A stretch of DNA of 64,000 nt from Anaerocolumna sp047777345. GTDB lineage: Bacteria; Bacillota; Clostridia; Lachnospirales; Lachnospiraceae. Positions 17,651 through 26,896 of this stretch are shown in pieces (positions within the stretch are counted from its first letter, which is position 1; the number at the start of each line of letters is the position of its first letter). Under the pieces are notes generated by a model. It saw only the letters and a list, made by a program, of their open reading frames with translations. It was not told the DNA's origin and did not search any database. The position numbers and the translations under genes are program-made. Location: NCBI GenBank assembly GCA_047777345.1, contig JBKEEJ010000004.1:1-64000 (forward strand), read 5' to 3'.

Positions 17651-18847
17651 ATGAGAAAAAAATTATTATCATTGGTACTGGCCACCATTTTAATCGGCTC
17701 CTTATTAGGGGGCTGCGGTGGCAAAGAAGAAAGCACCAGTACACCGGGGGCTACAACGACACCGTCAAGTGACTCTGCGTCCTCGGGAACAGAAGATAAT
17801 GTAATAAAAATTGGTGTTATATGTACCCTTACCGGTGGCAGCGCTATTTACGGCGAAGGTGCAAGTAATGCAGTCAAAATGGCAGAAGAAGAAATTAATG
17901 CCAGTGACAGTGAAATCAAAGTTGAGATTGTTGAAATCGTTGACGATGCCGGTGACTCCAAACAGGCAGTAAACGCTTATAACAGTCTAGAGCCCAAATC
18001 TCCGGAAGCGGTTGTTGGTGCCTTCTTCTCATCTGTAACATTACCTATCGCTGAAATTGCAAAAGAACAGAATATGCTATTGCTTGCTACAGGTGCTACC
18101 AACAAGAAAGTAACCGAAGTTGGGCCTACAATCTTTCGATGTTGTTTTATTGATCCTTACCAGGGAAAGATGGCGGCTCAGTTTGCAAAAGAGCAGGGTG
18201 CTACCAAGGTGGCGGTTATTTATGCAAAAGATGATGACTACTCCAACGGACTTAAGGATGCTTTCATAGAGAATGCCAAGACCTATGGTATCGATGTAGT
18301 TTACACAGGAGAATGTACGACAAAGGATACAGATTTTACCGCTCAGGCTTCACAGATAGTTTCCGCAGGCGCCGATTTTGTCTTTTATCCTTGCTTTCTT
18401 GATACGGTTCCTTTGTTCGTTCAGCAGGTTAGAGATGCCGGATATTCAGGAAAGATTATGGGTGGCGACGGATGGGATGGTTCCGATACCACTGGTTTGG
18501 AAGACTATTTTAAGGATTGCTACTTTACCAATCACTATTCTTCGGAAGATACAGCACCGGCAGTAAAGAATTTTGTTGAAAAATATACCGGTAAATATGG
18601 TAAAGAAAGCTTAAATGCATCTGCAGCTCTTTACTATGATGCAATCTATATGTTAGTTGAGGCAGCCAAGAATGGGGGCGGAACGGATACGGCATCTTTA
18701 GTAAAAGGTATGACCGGAATGACTTTTACCGGGGTGGGCGGTACCTTTACCATTGATGAAAACCGTAATGCAGTTAAGAGTGTTGTGATTAATACATATG
18801 AGAACGGTCAGGTAAAGTGGTTAAAGACTCTGGCTCCGGAAAATTAA
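17651..18847 (+). CDS. livK: Branched-chain-amino-acid-type ABC transporter substrate-binding lipoprotein
   Basis: Extracellular binding protein of the LivK/periplasmic-binding type I family, 398 residues, tethered by lipobox LLGGC (C22) and a Ser/Thr-rich linker. The mature domain begins IKIGVICTLTGGSAIYGEG, typical of Leu/Ile/Val-type receptors, and shows the GGDGWDGS hinge and ALYYDAIYML motif. GGAGG precedes the ATG at 17651; the open frame runs upstream to 17573 into the leader terminator and is rejected. The ligand is not fixed by sequence: family members bind diverse amino acids, amides and urea. The downstream genes suggest 5-oxoproline, D-glutamate or a related compound. Confidence 0.9.
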   Translation: MRKKLLSLVLATILIGSLLGGCGGKEESTSTPGATTTPSSDSASSGTEDNVIKIGVICTLTGGSAIYGEGASNAVKMAEEEINASDSEIKVEIVEIVDDAGDSKQAVNAYNSLEPKSPEAVVGAFFSSVTLPIAEIAKEQNMLLLATGATNKKVTEVGPTIFRCCFIDPYQGKMAAQFAKEQGATKVAVIYAKDDDYSNGLKDAFIENAKTYGIDVVYTGECTTKDTDFTAQASQIVSAGADFVFYPCFLDTVPLFVQQVRDAGYSGKIMGGDGWDGSDTTGLEDYFKDCYFTNHYSSEDTAPAVKNFVEKYTGKYGKESLNASAALYYDAIYMLVEAAKNGGGTDTASLVKGMTGMTFTGVGGTFTIDENRNAVKSVVINTYENGQVKWLKTLAPEN

Positions 18848-18878
18848 TACCTTTTCATCATGTAATATACAAAAAGAT

Positions 18879-18907
18879 TACGACACAGGAACGGTTCCTG
18901 TGTCGTA
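18879..18907 (+). promoter_or_regulatory. Intercistronic stem-loop after livK
   Basis: TACGACACAGGAA pairs perfectly with TTCCTGTGTCGTA around a three-base loop; no T-run follows. It probably protects the upstream livK message and sets a high ratio of binding protein to permease. Confidence 0.7.
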
Positions 18908-18998
18908 GTTCATAGCAATAAATTTTTACGGGTGTGGCCCAAGGTGCTTTTCACACCCTGATCTGGTTATTAAAAAAATCGGAAAGACAGGTGTTTGC

Positions 18999-19886
18999 AT
19001 GTCGTTATTTATTCAGAGTTTGGTAAATGGCTTGAACCAGGGTGCAATTTACGCATTAATTGCCCTCGGATATACCATGGTATATGGAATTATCCGGATG
19101 ATTAACTTTGCACACGGTGATTTCATAATGGTTGGTGCTTATACATTATTTTACACTGTTCCTTTAATGATAAGGGCTGGAGCGCCCGCATGGACTGCGG
19201 TAATTATTGCAGTTGCAGTTTGTACTGCTGTGGGAATCGGCGTTGAAGTTATCGCTTATCGGCCGGTACGTAAGGCCGGTGCTATGACGGCATTAATCAC
19301 AGCTCTGGCAATGAGCCTTTTCCTTGAGAATCTGGCCATGGTTGTGTTTGGCCCGAACCCCAAAAATGTTAAGCCAATATTTCAGATGGCCTCTCTTGAA
19401 ATACTGGGAGCAACTTTACAGTTGAAATATTTGCTTACCTTAGGTATTGGTTTTGCCATGATGATTGGGTTACAGATATTTGTGAAAAAAACAAGATTAG
19501 GGAAGGCTATGAGAGCGGTTCCGCAGGATAAGCAGGCGGCTACCCTTATGGGAATTCATGTGAATACCATTATTACGGTTACCTTTGCCATTGGTTCCGG
19601 TCTTGCTGCCATAGCGGCGCTTATGTATTGCAGTACCTATCCGAGATGTACAACGGATATGGGAAGCATTATGGGTCTGAAGGCATTTATAGCAGCTGTA
19701 ATCGGCGGTATCGGAAGTATACCGGGCGCTATGATTGGCGGCATCCTGGTTGGTTTAATTGAGATTTTGGTTAAGGTTTATCTTGCTCCGGGCTGGTATG
19801 AGGCTATCACATACAGTCTCTTAATTATTGTTTTGCTTGTGAAGCCATCCGGAATTCTTGGTAAGTCAATTGGCGAGAAAGTGTAG
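18999..19886 (+). CDS. livH: Branched-chain-amino-acid-type ABC permease LivH
   Basis: Integral membrane subunit, 295 residues with about eight hydrophobic segments. LivH hallmarks: N-terminal GLNQGAIYALIALGYTMVYGI, NFAHGDFIMVGAY, the cytoplasmic ATPase-contact loop around RAVPQDKQAATLMGI, and FIAAVIGGIGSIPGA. It pairs with LivM to form the channel. Start supported by AGG-rich sequence upstream; nine bases separate it from livM. Confidence 0.92.
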   Translation: MSLFIQSLVNGLNQGAIYALIALGYTMVYGIIRMINFAHGDFIMVGAYTLFYTVPLMIRAGAPAWTAVIIAVAVCTAVGIGVEVIAYRPVRKAGAMTALITALAMSLFLENLAMVVFGPNPKNVKPIFQMASLEILGATLQLKYLLTLGIGFAMMIGLQIFVKKTRLGKAMRAVPQDKQAATLMGIHVNTIITVTFAIGSGLAAIAALMYCSTYPRCTTDMGSIMGLKAFIAAVIGGIGSIPGAMIGGILVGLIEILVKVYLAPGWYEAITYSLLIIVLLVKPSGILGKSIGEKV

Positions 19887-19894
19887 GTGGGAAT

Positions 19895-20893
19895 ATGAAA
19901 ATTGAGAAAAAATGGACATATTTCATAAATTTTATCGGTCTTTGTATACTGTTCCTGCTGTTTTTATTATTTTTCGAATCACAGGTTTTAGGAGCAAGAA
20001 CGAACTATATTAAAGGTATTTTTACAACAGCATGCTATACCATTATAATGGTTACCTCCCTTAACCTATTGACGGGCTTTATGGGCGAATTTTCCTTAGG
20101 TCATGCCGGCTTTATGTCGGTGGGAGCTTACAGTTCGGCAATCGTCACAAATATGTTAGCTGATAAAGGAATCCCGGATTTTATCCTGTTTATTATAGCA
20201 TTACTGGTTGGAGGCATAGCAGCGGCGGTTACAGGTACTTTGGTAGGAATACCTGCTTTAAGGCTTCGGGGAGATTATCTGGCTATTGTTACCATTGCCT
20301 TTGCGGAAATCATTCGGGTTGCCTTTTGTAATTTTAAGATTACTGGCGGCGGAAAAACCATGAGCGGGATTGCAAAACTATCAAATTTTTATTGGTGCTA
20401 CTGGGTTATGGTCATTTGTGTGGCTGTTATGTATATGTATGTCCGTTCCAGGTACGGAAGGACCGTCATTGCCATTCGGGAAGACTATATTGCGGCAGCA
20501 GCCAGCGGAATTAATGTAACCTATTATAAAGTTTTGACCTTTACCATTTCTGCTTTTTTTGCAGGTGTAGGCGGAGCAATGTATGCTCATTATATGACAG
20601 CTATGATACCGACAAACTTTAATTTCATGTATTCCGCAGAATTTCTAACGGAGGTTATTATCGGCGGCACAGGGTCATTAACCGGTTCGATTCTCGGTGC
20701 TGCTTTCTTATCAGCACTTCCGGAAGCAATGAGACAGTTTGCCAAATACCGTATGCTTGCGTATTCTGTCATATTGGTGCTGGTAATGATGTTCAGACCC
20801 GGAGGAATTTTCGGAAAATATGAATTTTCCCTGGCAGGTACTGTTTTCAAACTGTTTGGGAAAAAACGAAAAAAGGAGGTAAGTAAATTATGA
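19895..20893 (+). CDS. livM: Branched-chain-amino-acid-type ABC permease LivM
   Basis: Second membrane subunit, 332 residues, about nine to ten hydrophobic segments. Family motifs: LTGFMGEFSLGHAGFMSVGAY, GIPALRLRGDYLAIVTIAFAEIIR, the loop AIREDYIAAAASGINVTYYKV and VIGGTGSLTGSILGA. The C-terminus (GKKRKKEVSKL) is basic and cytoplasmic. Its stop overlaps the start of livG by four bases, implying translational coupling. Confidence 0.92.
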   Translation: MKIEKKWTYFINFIGLCILFLLFLLFFESQVLGARTNYIKGIFTTACYTIIMVTSLNLLTGFMGEFSLGHAGFMSVGAYSSAIVTNMLADKGIPDFILFIIALLVGGIAAAVTGTLVGIPALRLRGDYLAIVTIAFAEIIRVAFCNFKITGGGKTMSGIAKLSNFYWCYWVMVICVAVMYMYVRSRYGRTVIAIREDYIAAAASGINVTYYKVLTFTISAFFAGVGGAMYAHYMTAMIPTNFNFMYSAEFLTEVIIGGTGSLTGSILGAAFLSALPEAMRQFAKYRMLAYSVILVLVMMFRPGGIFGKYEFSLAGTVFKLFGKKRKKEVSKL

Positions 20894-21669
20894 GTGCGGA
20901 ACCACCCGTATTAAAAGCAACCCATTTGGGAATATCCTTTGGGGGATTAAAAGCGGTTAACGATTTTAATATTGAAATCGGTAAAAGAGAATTGTTCGGA
21001 TTAATCGGCCCAAACGGTGCCGGCAAAACAACTGTATTTAATTTACTTACCGGCGTTTATAAGCCTACGGAGGGTGCATTTTTCTTAAATGGCATAAATA
21101 TGAATGGTAAAAAGACCCATCAGGTTGTAAAGGCAGGTATTGCCCGAACCTTTCAGAATATACGGCTTTTTAAGAAAATGACCGCTTTGGATAACGTAAA
21201 GGTTGCGATGAATATGAACATGAAGTATTCTTTTCCTTCCGCATTTTTGCGCTTACCGGGATATTGGAAAGAAGAAAAGGAAATTGATGAAAAGGCCAGA
21301 GAACTGTTAGAAGTGGTAAACCTAAAGGACAAAGCGGATTTTATTGCGGAAAATCTTCCTTACGGCCAGCAAAGACAGTTAGAGATTGCAAGAGCCCTTG
21401 CAACCGATATGAAGCTTTTGCTGCTGGATGAACCGGCGGCAGGTATGAATCCTACGGAGACAGCCCAGCTGCTTGATATTATTAATGTAATCCGAAAGAA
21501 ATTTAACATATCTGTCCTTTTAATCGAACATGATATGAGTCTGGTTATGAAAATTTGTGAGAAGATTCAAGTAATCGACTATGGCGAGACAATTGCATTT
21601 GGAACACCCGAAGAAATTGCAGGTAATCCAAGAGTTATTGAGGCATATCTTGGAAAAGAAGAGGAATAG
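20890..21669 (+). CDS. livG: ABC transporter ATPase LivG
   Basis: One of two nucleotide-binding subunits, 259 residues. Walker A GPNGAGKTT, Q-loop in ARTFQNIRLF, an atypical signature LPYGQQRQLEIARAL as is usual in LivG, Walker B LLLLDEPAAGMNP and switch H in LIEHDMSLV. GGAGG lies inside the end of livM. The LivG family is recognised by the insertion after the Q-loop (about 95-140). Confidence 0.95.
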   Translation: MSAEPPVLKATHLGISFGGLKAVNDFNIEIGKRELFGLIGPNGAGKTTVFNLLTGVYKPTEGAFFLNGINMNGKKTHQVVKAGIARTFQNIRLFKKMTALDNVKVAMNMNMKYSFPSAFLRLPGYWKEEKEIDEKARELLEVVNLKDKADFIAENLPYGQQRQLEIARALATDMKLLLLDEPAAGMNPTETAQLLDIINVIRKKFNISVLLIEHDMSLVMKICEKIQVIDYGETIAFGTPEEIAGNPRVIEAYLGKEEE

Positions 21670-21683
21670 GAGGAAGAGGGCTT

Positions 21684-22391
21684 ATGTTAACAGTAAAAGA
21701 TCTTCATGTTTCCTATGGGGCTATTCACGCCATTCACGGGGTAAGTTTAAGTGTGAACGACGGTGAAATTGTCTCCCTTATTGGTGCAAACGGTGCCGGC
21801 AAAACAACCATTCTTCATACTATAACCGGACTTAAAGAGGCAACCAGCGGAACCATTATGTATAATGATCTGGATTTATGTGCAACGGATGCCAGCAAAC
21901 TGGTCAGATATGGAATAAGTCATGTTCCCGAAGGCAGACACATATTCCCGGATATGACCGTTATGGAAAATCTGGAAATGGGTGCTTATTGTAAGAAAGC
22001 TAAAAAGAGCCAGTTGGAGAAAAATTATCAAATGGTATTTGAAAGATTTCCAAGATTAAAGGAAAGATATAAGCAGCTTGCGGGAACTTTATCCGGCGGG
22101 GAACAGCAGATGTTAGCCATGGGCCGGGCCTTAATGTCGGATCCTAAAATCATTTTAATGGATGAGCCTTCCATGGGACTTTCTCCAATTCTGGTCAGGG
22201 AAATCTTTAGTATTATTAAATATTGCCATGACTCAGGGATAACCATTCTCTTAGTGGAACAGAATGCAAAAATGGCACTTAGTATCGCAGACAGGGCTTA
22301 TGTTTTGGAAACAGGAAACATAAAAATCCAGGGAAAGGCCAGAGAATTGCTGGAAGACGACCGGGTCCGTAAGGCATATCTGGGTCAATAG
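21684..22391 (+). CDS. livF: ABC transporter ATPase LivF
   Basis: Second ATPase subunit, 235 residues. Walker A GANGAGKTT, the LivF-specific HVPEGRHIFPDMTVMENLEMGAY region, signature LSGGEQQMLAMGRAL, Walker B IILMDEPSMGLSP and switch histidine replaced by the LVEQNAKMAL form normal for LivF. Good GGAGG; 14 bases after livG. Completes a five-component transporter. Confidence 0.95.
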   Translation: MLTVKDLHVSYGAIHAIHGVSLSVNDGEIVSLIGANGAGKTTILHTITGLKEATSGTIMYNDLDLCATDASKLVRYGISHVPEGRHIFPDMTVMENLEMGAYCKKAKKSQLEKNYQMVFERFPRLKERYKQLAGTLSGGEQQMLAMGRALMSDPKIILMDEPSMGLSPILVREIFSIIKYCHDSGITILLVEQNAKMALSIADRAYVLETGNIKIQGKARELLEDDRVRKAYLGQ

Positions 22392-22428
22392 CCTTAAAAA
22401 TTGGCCTGATGGCAGAAGGGAGGTTAGT

Positions 22429-23052
22429 ATGGAAAAGTTTGTACTTGCGGTTACAAGGACCTGCGGAAGCGGAGCAACAACCATATGTAAAATGCTTGCG
22501 GATTATTACAAAATCAATATGTATGATAAGCAGCTTTTACGTCTGGCTTCGGAAGACAGCGGGATTAATGAAGAATTGTTCCATAATGCGGACGAGGAAG
22601 TTAAGAAAACCATTCTTTACCGTGTTTCCAAAAAGGTATATAATGGTGAATTAATTCCTCCTGAAAGCGATAATTTTACCTCGGATATTAACCTGTTTAA
22701 TTATCAGGCAAAAGTACTCAAAGAACTTGCAGAGGAAGAATCCTTTATCGTAATTGGCAGATGCGGTGATTTTATTTTACGGGACAATAAAAACACAATT
22801 TCCATATTTATTACGGCCGATATGGAGGACTGTATCAGACATGAAATGGACAGACTTGTCTGCGGCAGAAGAAAAGCCGTAAAGCATATTGCCAAAACCA
22901 ATAAATTCCGAAGTGATTATTACACTTATCATACAGGACTTAAGTGGAGGAATCCCGATAATTATGATTTATGCATTAACACCAGTAAGCTAGGGTATGA
23001 AAATACAGCAGAACTAATTAAGAATTATGTTTCACTTAGAATTGGAATATAG
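22429..23052 (+). CDS. Cytidylate-kinase-like family protein
   Basis: A 207-residue P-loop protein of the Cytidylate_kin2 type. The loop reads TRTCGSGATTI (10-20), which lacks the usual Lys of Walker A, as is common in this branch. An IGRCGDFIL motif near 107-115 and an Arg/Lys-rich lid (CGRRKAVKHIAKTNKFRSDYY) resemble nucleotide kinases. True substrate unknown; such genes are frequent in Clostridia, often beside transporters. It lies 37 bases after livF and 64 before the aminotransferase, inside the operon, with a clear GGGAGG site. Confidence 0.75.
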   Translation: MEKFVLAVTRTCGSGATTICKMLADYYKINMYDKQLLRLASEDSGINEELFHNADEEVKKTILYRVSKKVYNGELIPPESDNFTSDINLFNYQAKVLKELAEEESFIVIGRCGDFILRDNKNTISIFITADMEDCIRHEMDRLVCGRRKAVKHIAKTNKFRSDYYTYHTGLKWRNPDNYDLCINTSKLGYENTAELIKNYVSLRIGI

Positions 23053-23116
23053 GGAATTATTTTTTTATGTACAAAATAAAATTAAATTTATAAAAAATGG
23101 AAATTGGGTGTGAATT

Positions 23117-23965
23117 ATGGAAAACTTAGGATACTACGATGGGAAATATGATTTAATTGAAAATATGTACGTACCCTTTGACGACAGGGTTCATTACTTT
23201 GGCGATGGTGTGTATGATGCCACTTGTGCAAGAAATCATATTATTTTTAATCTGGATGAGCACATTGACAGATTTTATAACAGTGCCGGACTTTTGCAGA
23301 TTAATATTCCCCATACGAAGGAAGAACTAAAGAATCTTTTAAATGAAATGGAAAAAAAGGTAGATGGAGAAATCCATTTTGTTTACTGGCAGGTAACAAG
23401 AGGAGTTGCGCCAAGAAACCACATATTTCCGGATGCGCCGGCCAAATTATGGATTATGATACGGCCTGCCCAAATAGGTGATCCTTCCAAACGGTTAAAA
23501 CTTATGACCGTTGAGGATACCAGGTTTTTACATTGCAATATAAAGACATTAAATTTAATTCCCAATATCATGGCTTCCCAAAAAGGCGAGGTGGCAGGCT
23601 GTGATGAGATTGTATTTCACCGGGGAGACCGCGTTACGGAATGCTCCCACAGTAACGTAAGTATTATAAAGGACGGAATATTTATTACCCATCCGACAGA
23701 CCACTATATCCTGCCCGGTATTGCAAGAGCCCATTTGATTAAGATGTGTAAAAAGTTTGGCATACCGGTGGATGAAACTCCCTTCACTGTTAAGGAAATG
23801 ATGGAAGCAGATGAAGTTATCGTATCTTCATCCAGTAATTTCTGCCTGTCAGCTTATGAAATTGACGGACAGAGGGTTGGAGGAAAGGCGCCGGAACTCC
23901 TTCATAAATTACAGGACGCTCTGATGGAGGAATTTTTAGAAGCTACCAACCTTAAGGAGGCCTGA
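23117..23965 (+). CDS. dat: D-amino-acid aminotransferase (class IV, PLP)
   Basis: Fold-type IV aminotransferase of 282 residues, closely following Bacillus D-alanine aminotransferase. HYFGDGVYD at the start, QVTRGVAPRNH with R100 and H102 (equivalents of the two residues that bind the substrate carboxylate in D-specific enzymes), catalytic lysine K143 in NIKTLNL, E175 in TECSHSNV contacting the PLP nitrogen, and YILPGIAR. Expected to interconvert D-glutamate and D-alanine with their keto acids, so it can feed or drain D-glutamate. Four bases separate its stop from the next gene, a D-glutamate cyclase homologue. Confidence 0.88.
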   Translation: MENLGYYDGKYDLIENMYVPFDDRVHYFGDGVYDATCARNHIIFNLDEHIDRFYNSAGLLQINIPHTKEELKNLLNEMEKKVDGEIHFVYWQVTRGVAPRNHIFPDAPAKLWIMIRPAQIGDPSKRLKLMTVEDTRFLHCNIKTLNLIPNIMASQKGEVAGCDEIVFHRGDRVTECSHSNVSIIKDGIFITHPTDHYILPGIARAHLIKMCKKFGIPVDETPFTVKEMMEADEVIVSSSSNFCLSAYEIDGQRVGGKAPELLHKLQDALMEEFLEATNLKEA

Positions 23966-23969
23966 CTCT

Positions 23970-25040
23970 ATGACCAGGGAGGAATTGTCTGTTTACAATG
24001 TGGGAGAGAACTTAGACAATTTAATGAATTTAGATCCCAGAGGTTATGGCGTATGCCGTATTTTATATGCGGGAAGCAGAGCCTATACCGGAGAGCCCCT
24101 TACCACCCACTGTGCGAAGAAACTTGTAGAAGCCATTAAACCCGGTGATTTTGTGTATATTCTTACCGGTTTCATTCTGCTTCCCCATAAAGCCCCTGAA
24201 ACAGACGGAATTGTAAGTTCCATGCTTTTATGCAGATCCTTAGTCCAGGCCTTTAATGCAAAGCCGGTAATTATCTGCCCGGAGGATACTTTGGAAGCTG
24301 TAAAAAAATGTGCCGGAGTGGTGGGCCTTCACTGCTATACGGATATGGATCAGGTATCAGAGCTTCCCATTTCCATGGGGGTCATAACATTTACAAAGGA
24401 TGTTAAAAAAGCTAAGGAGCAGGCTGACCAGATTATTGCAAAAAGGATGCCGAAAGCAGTAATTGCTATTGAAGCAGCAGGAGCCAATAAATACGGCGAA
24501 TATCACAGCGCAGCCGGAGTCAATATAACGCAACTGGAAGCAAAATCAGATATTTTATTTGAAAAGCTGAAAAATAAAGGCGTACTTAATATTGCCATTG
24601 GTGACCTGGGAAATGAAATAGGAATGGGCACCATAGGTGAGCATATTAAAAAATATATTCCTTATACGGATGATAATCAATGCAAGTGTAATTGCAAAGG
24701 CGGCATTCTGGCATCTACCTGTGCGGACAATATTATTACGGCTACGGTATCGGACTGGGGATGTTATGGCTTAATGGCGGCAATTGCTTATCTGAAGAAG
24801 AATATGGAGATTTTCCATGACGGAGATATGGAAATGGAAGTTATACGTGTAGCCACAAGAAGCGGTATGGTTGATATGACCGGCTCCCGGATTCCCGGAA
24901 TTGACGGCTTTAATACGAAAATTATTGTTAATATCGTTGACCTTATGGGTCATTGCACGGAATATGCTGTGAAGTACGATAAAAACATCCATTGGTTTGA
25001 CAGCGTCCTGAAAAAAGGATTTTTTCAGACAAAAGATTAA
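23970..25040 (+). CDS. DUF4392 glutamate-cyclase-domain protein
   Basis: A 356-residue cytoplasmic protein matching DUF4392 (the C-terminal GLUCM_C domain of animal D-glutamate cyclase DGLUCY). Recognisable segments are the N-terminal NVGENLDNLMNLDPRG, GDLGNEIGMGTIGE (near 212-225), a Cys cluster CKCNCKGG that may bind metal, and TVSDWGCYGLMAAIAYL. In mammals the fused enzyme dehydrates D-glutamate to 5-oxo-D-proline. Here it is a free-standing gene between a D-amino-acid aminotransferase and 5-oxoprolinase. Assignment of cyclase activity is inferred from family and neighbours. AAGGAGG overlaps the end of dat. Confidence 0.82.
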   Translation: MTREELSVYNVGENLDNLMNLDPRGYGVCRILYAGSRAYTGEPLTTHCAKKLVEAIKPGDFVYILTGFILLPHKAPETDGIVSSMLLCRSLVQAFNAKPVIICPEDTLEAVKKCAGVVGLHCYTDMDQVSELPISMGVITFTKDVKKAKEQADQIIAKRMPKAVIAIEAAGANKYGEYHSAAGVNITQLEAKSDILFEKLKNKGVLNIAIGDLGNEIGMGTIGEHIKKYIPYTDDNQCKCNCKGGILASTCADNIITATVSDWGCYGLMAAIAYLKKNMEIFHDGDMEMEVIRVATRSGMVDMTGSRIPGIDGFNTKIIVNIVDLMGHCTEYAVKYDKNIHWFDSVLKKGFFQTKD

Positions 25041-25137
25041 TATATTAATGCCGCTGCTTAATCAACAGGGATAAGGAAAGAGTAAAGAAAACTTTTCACA
25101 TATGATTGGTATGCTTTTTAAAAGAATGGAGGCTAAT

Positions 25138-25863
25138 ATGTCCGAATTACGTATATTACCGGCAGGAGATTTGTCTGTGGTAGCCGAATTTGGAAATGAA
25201 ATAAGTACTGCCTGCAATGAAAAGGTAAGGCTCCTTAATCAAAACCTGAAAAAGAAAAAAATAAAAGGTATTGTAGAGATGGTTCCTACCTTCCGGTCTT
25301 TGTTAATCTATTACGACCCCCTTGTAATATCCTATGAAAAGTTGTGTAAGTATATCCGCTCTGCTTCAAAGACAAAGGGAAATATAAAAAATGATTCCAG
25401 ACGAATTATTGAGATACCCGTGTGTTACGGGGGGCAATACGGAGAAGATCTTGCTTTTGTTGCGGAATATGCGGGAATGAGTAAAGAAGAGGTAATAAGG
25501 ATTCATTCCGGCAGGGATTACCGTATTTATATGTTAGGGTTTTTACCGGGCTTTCCTTATCTTGGCGGAATGGATAGTAGACTCACTACTCCTAGACTTC
25601 CTAATCCCAGGACCTTAATTCCGGCAGGGTCGGTGGGAATAGGAGGAGAACAGACAGGAATTTACCCCGTTGCATCTCCCGGGGGCTGGAGACTGATTGG
25701 AAGAACCCCCCTGAAATTATATGACAGTGAAAGAGAAAAAACCACATTGTATCAGGCTGGGGACTATATTCGTTTCCGTCCCGTTGATGAGGAAGAATAT
25801 CACCGTATAAAAGAGCAGGTTGAGAGTGGGACTTTTCGGTGCAAAATAACCTTGGAAAATTAA
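25138..25863 (+). CDS. pxpB: 5-oxoprolinase subunit B (KipI-like)
   Basis: With PxpA and PxpC hydrolyses 5-oxo-L-proline to L-glutamate using ATP. 241 residues from the chosen ATG, which follows GGAGG; an upstream in-frame ATG at 25102 has no such site. N-terminal LPAGDLSVVAEFG and the family hallmark LGFLPGFPYLGGMD, then LPNPRTLIPAGSVGIGGEQTGIYP, are present. Bacillus KipI, the same family, also inhibits KinA, but the operon context favours the enzyme role. Fourteen bases before pxpC. Confidence 0.93.
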   Translation: MSELRILPAGDLSVVAEFGNEISTACNEKVRLLNQNLKKKKIKGIVEMVPTFRSLLIYYDPLVISYEKLCKYIRSASKTKGNIKNDSRRIIEIPVCYGGQYGEDLAFVAEYAGMSKEEVIRIHSGRDYRIYMLGFLPGFPYLGGMDSRLTTPRLPNPRTLIPAGSVGIGGEQTGIYPVASPGGWRLIGRTPLKLYDSEREKTTLYQAGDYIRFRPVDEEEYHRIKEQVESGTFRCKITLEN

Positions 25864-25877
25864 GGAGGGGTAGAAAA

Positions 25878-26819
25878 ATGAGTATTCAGATAATATCGCC
25901 CGGTGCCTTAACTACGGTACAGGATTATGGAAGAGTGGGATTTTGTGAAATTGGATTTTCACCCTCCGGTGCGGTTGATACCCGGTCCATGGAACTTGCC
26001 AATATTCTGGTAGGTAATGAAATGGGAGAAGCGGTTCTGGAATGTACCATCATTGGACCCACCATTTATTTTACCAGGGATAATGTGATTGCTGTTACCG
26101 GTGCCTACATGGCTCCCAGAATAGATGGGAGGGAAATTCCCATGAACAGGGCGGTTACCGTAAAAACAGGCGAAACTCTGTCTTTAGGTACTGCAGAAAC
26201 AGGATGCCGTACCTATATTGCATTTGCAGGAGGGCTTGCCATAAAAAAGTGTTTTGGCAGTAAATCTACCGATATAAAGTGCGGAATCGGCGGGGTAAAT
26301 GGCAGGCCAATAAAGGCCGGGGACGAAATAGAATTTGCAAATCCGGTTTCTTATCTGAAAGGGATGGAAAAGCGTGTCCACAGGCAAATGGAAGCAGTTG
26401 CTTTACCAAAGACCATCCGGGTTATTATGGGGCCTCAGGATGATTATTTTACGGAAGAAGGAATTAAGACTTTCTTAAGCAGTCCGTATAAACTGACCAA
26501 TGATTCCAACCGAATGGCCTGTAAACTGTCCGGTCCCGTTATTGCCAGCAAAAAGACCACAGACATTATTTCTGACGGAATTTCCTTAGGTTCCATCCAG
26601 GTATCCATAAATGGTCAGCCAATAGTTATGCTGTCAGATCGTCAGACCACAGGCGGATACGCCAAAATAGCAACGGTAATATCCGCTGACATCCCCAATA
26701 TCGCCCAATGCAAGCCAGGGGATTCCCTGCTTTTTCAAAGTGTATCTTTAGAAACGGCTCATAAACTTTATAAACAGCGTGTAAAGTCCATGAAAAAATT
26801 GCAGCAAAAAATGCGGTAG
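25878..26819 (+). CDS. pxpC: 5-oxoprolinase subunit C (KipA-like)
   Basis: Biotin-independent carboxyltransferase-domain subunit, 313 residues. Starts MSIQIISPGALTTVQDYGR, typical of the family, and has SPSGAVDTRSMELANILVGN, ECTIIGPTI, and the late DSNRMACKLSGP and DRQTTGGYAKIATV motifs. Works in a complex with PxpB; PxpA is encoded two genes on. Strong GGAGGGG site decides the start over an upstream in-frame ATG that overlaps pxpB. Confidence 0.93.
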   Translation: MSIQIISPGALTTVQDYGRVGFCEIGFSPSGAVDTRSMELANILVGNEMGEAVLECTIIGPTIYFTRDNVIAVTGAYMAPRIDGREIPMNRAVTVKTGETLSLGTAETGCRTYIAFAGGLAIKKCFGSKSTDIKCGIGGVNGRPIKAGDEIEFANPVSYLKGMEKRVHRQMEAVALPKTIRVIMGPQDDYFTEEGIKTFLSSPYKLTNDSNRMACKLSGPVIASKKTTDIISDGISLGSIQVSINGQPIVMLSDRQTTGGYAKIATVISADIPNIAQCKPGDSLLFQSVSLETAHKLYKQRVKSMKKLQQKMR

Positions 26820-26896
26820 CAGCGCTATGTAGTAATTTTGCACATAACCGGCTATTATTAATTTATCATTCCACATATAGCCTGATAGGAGGTAAC

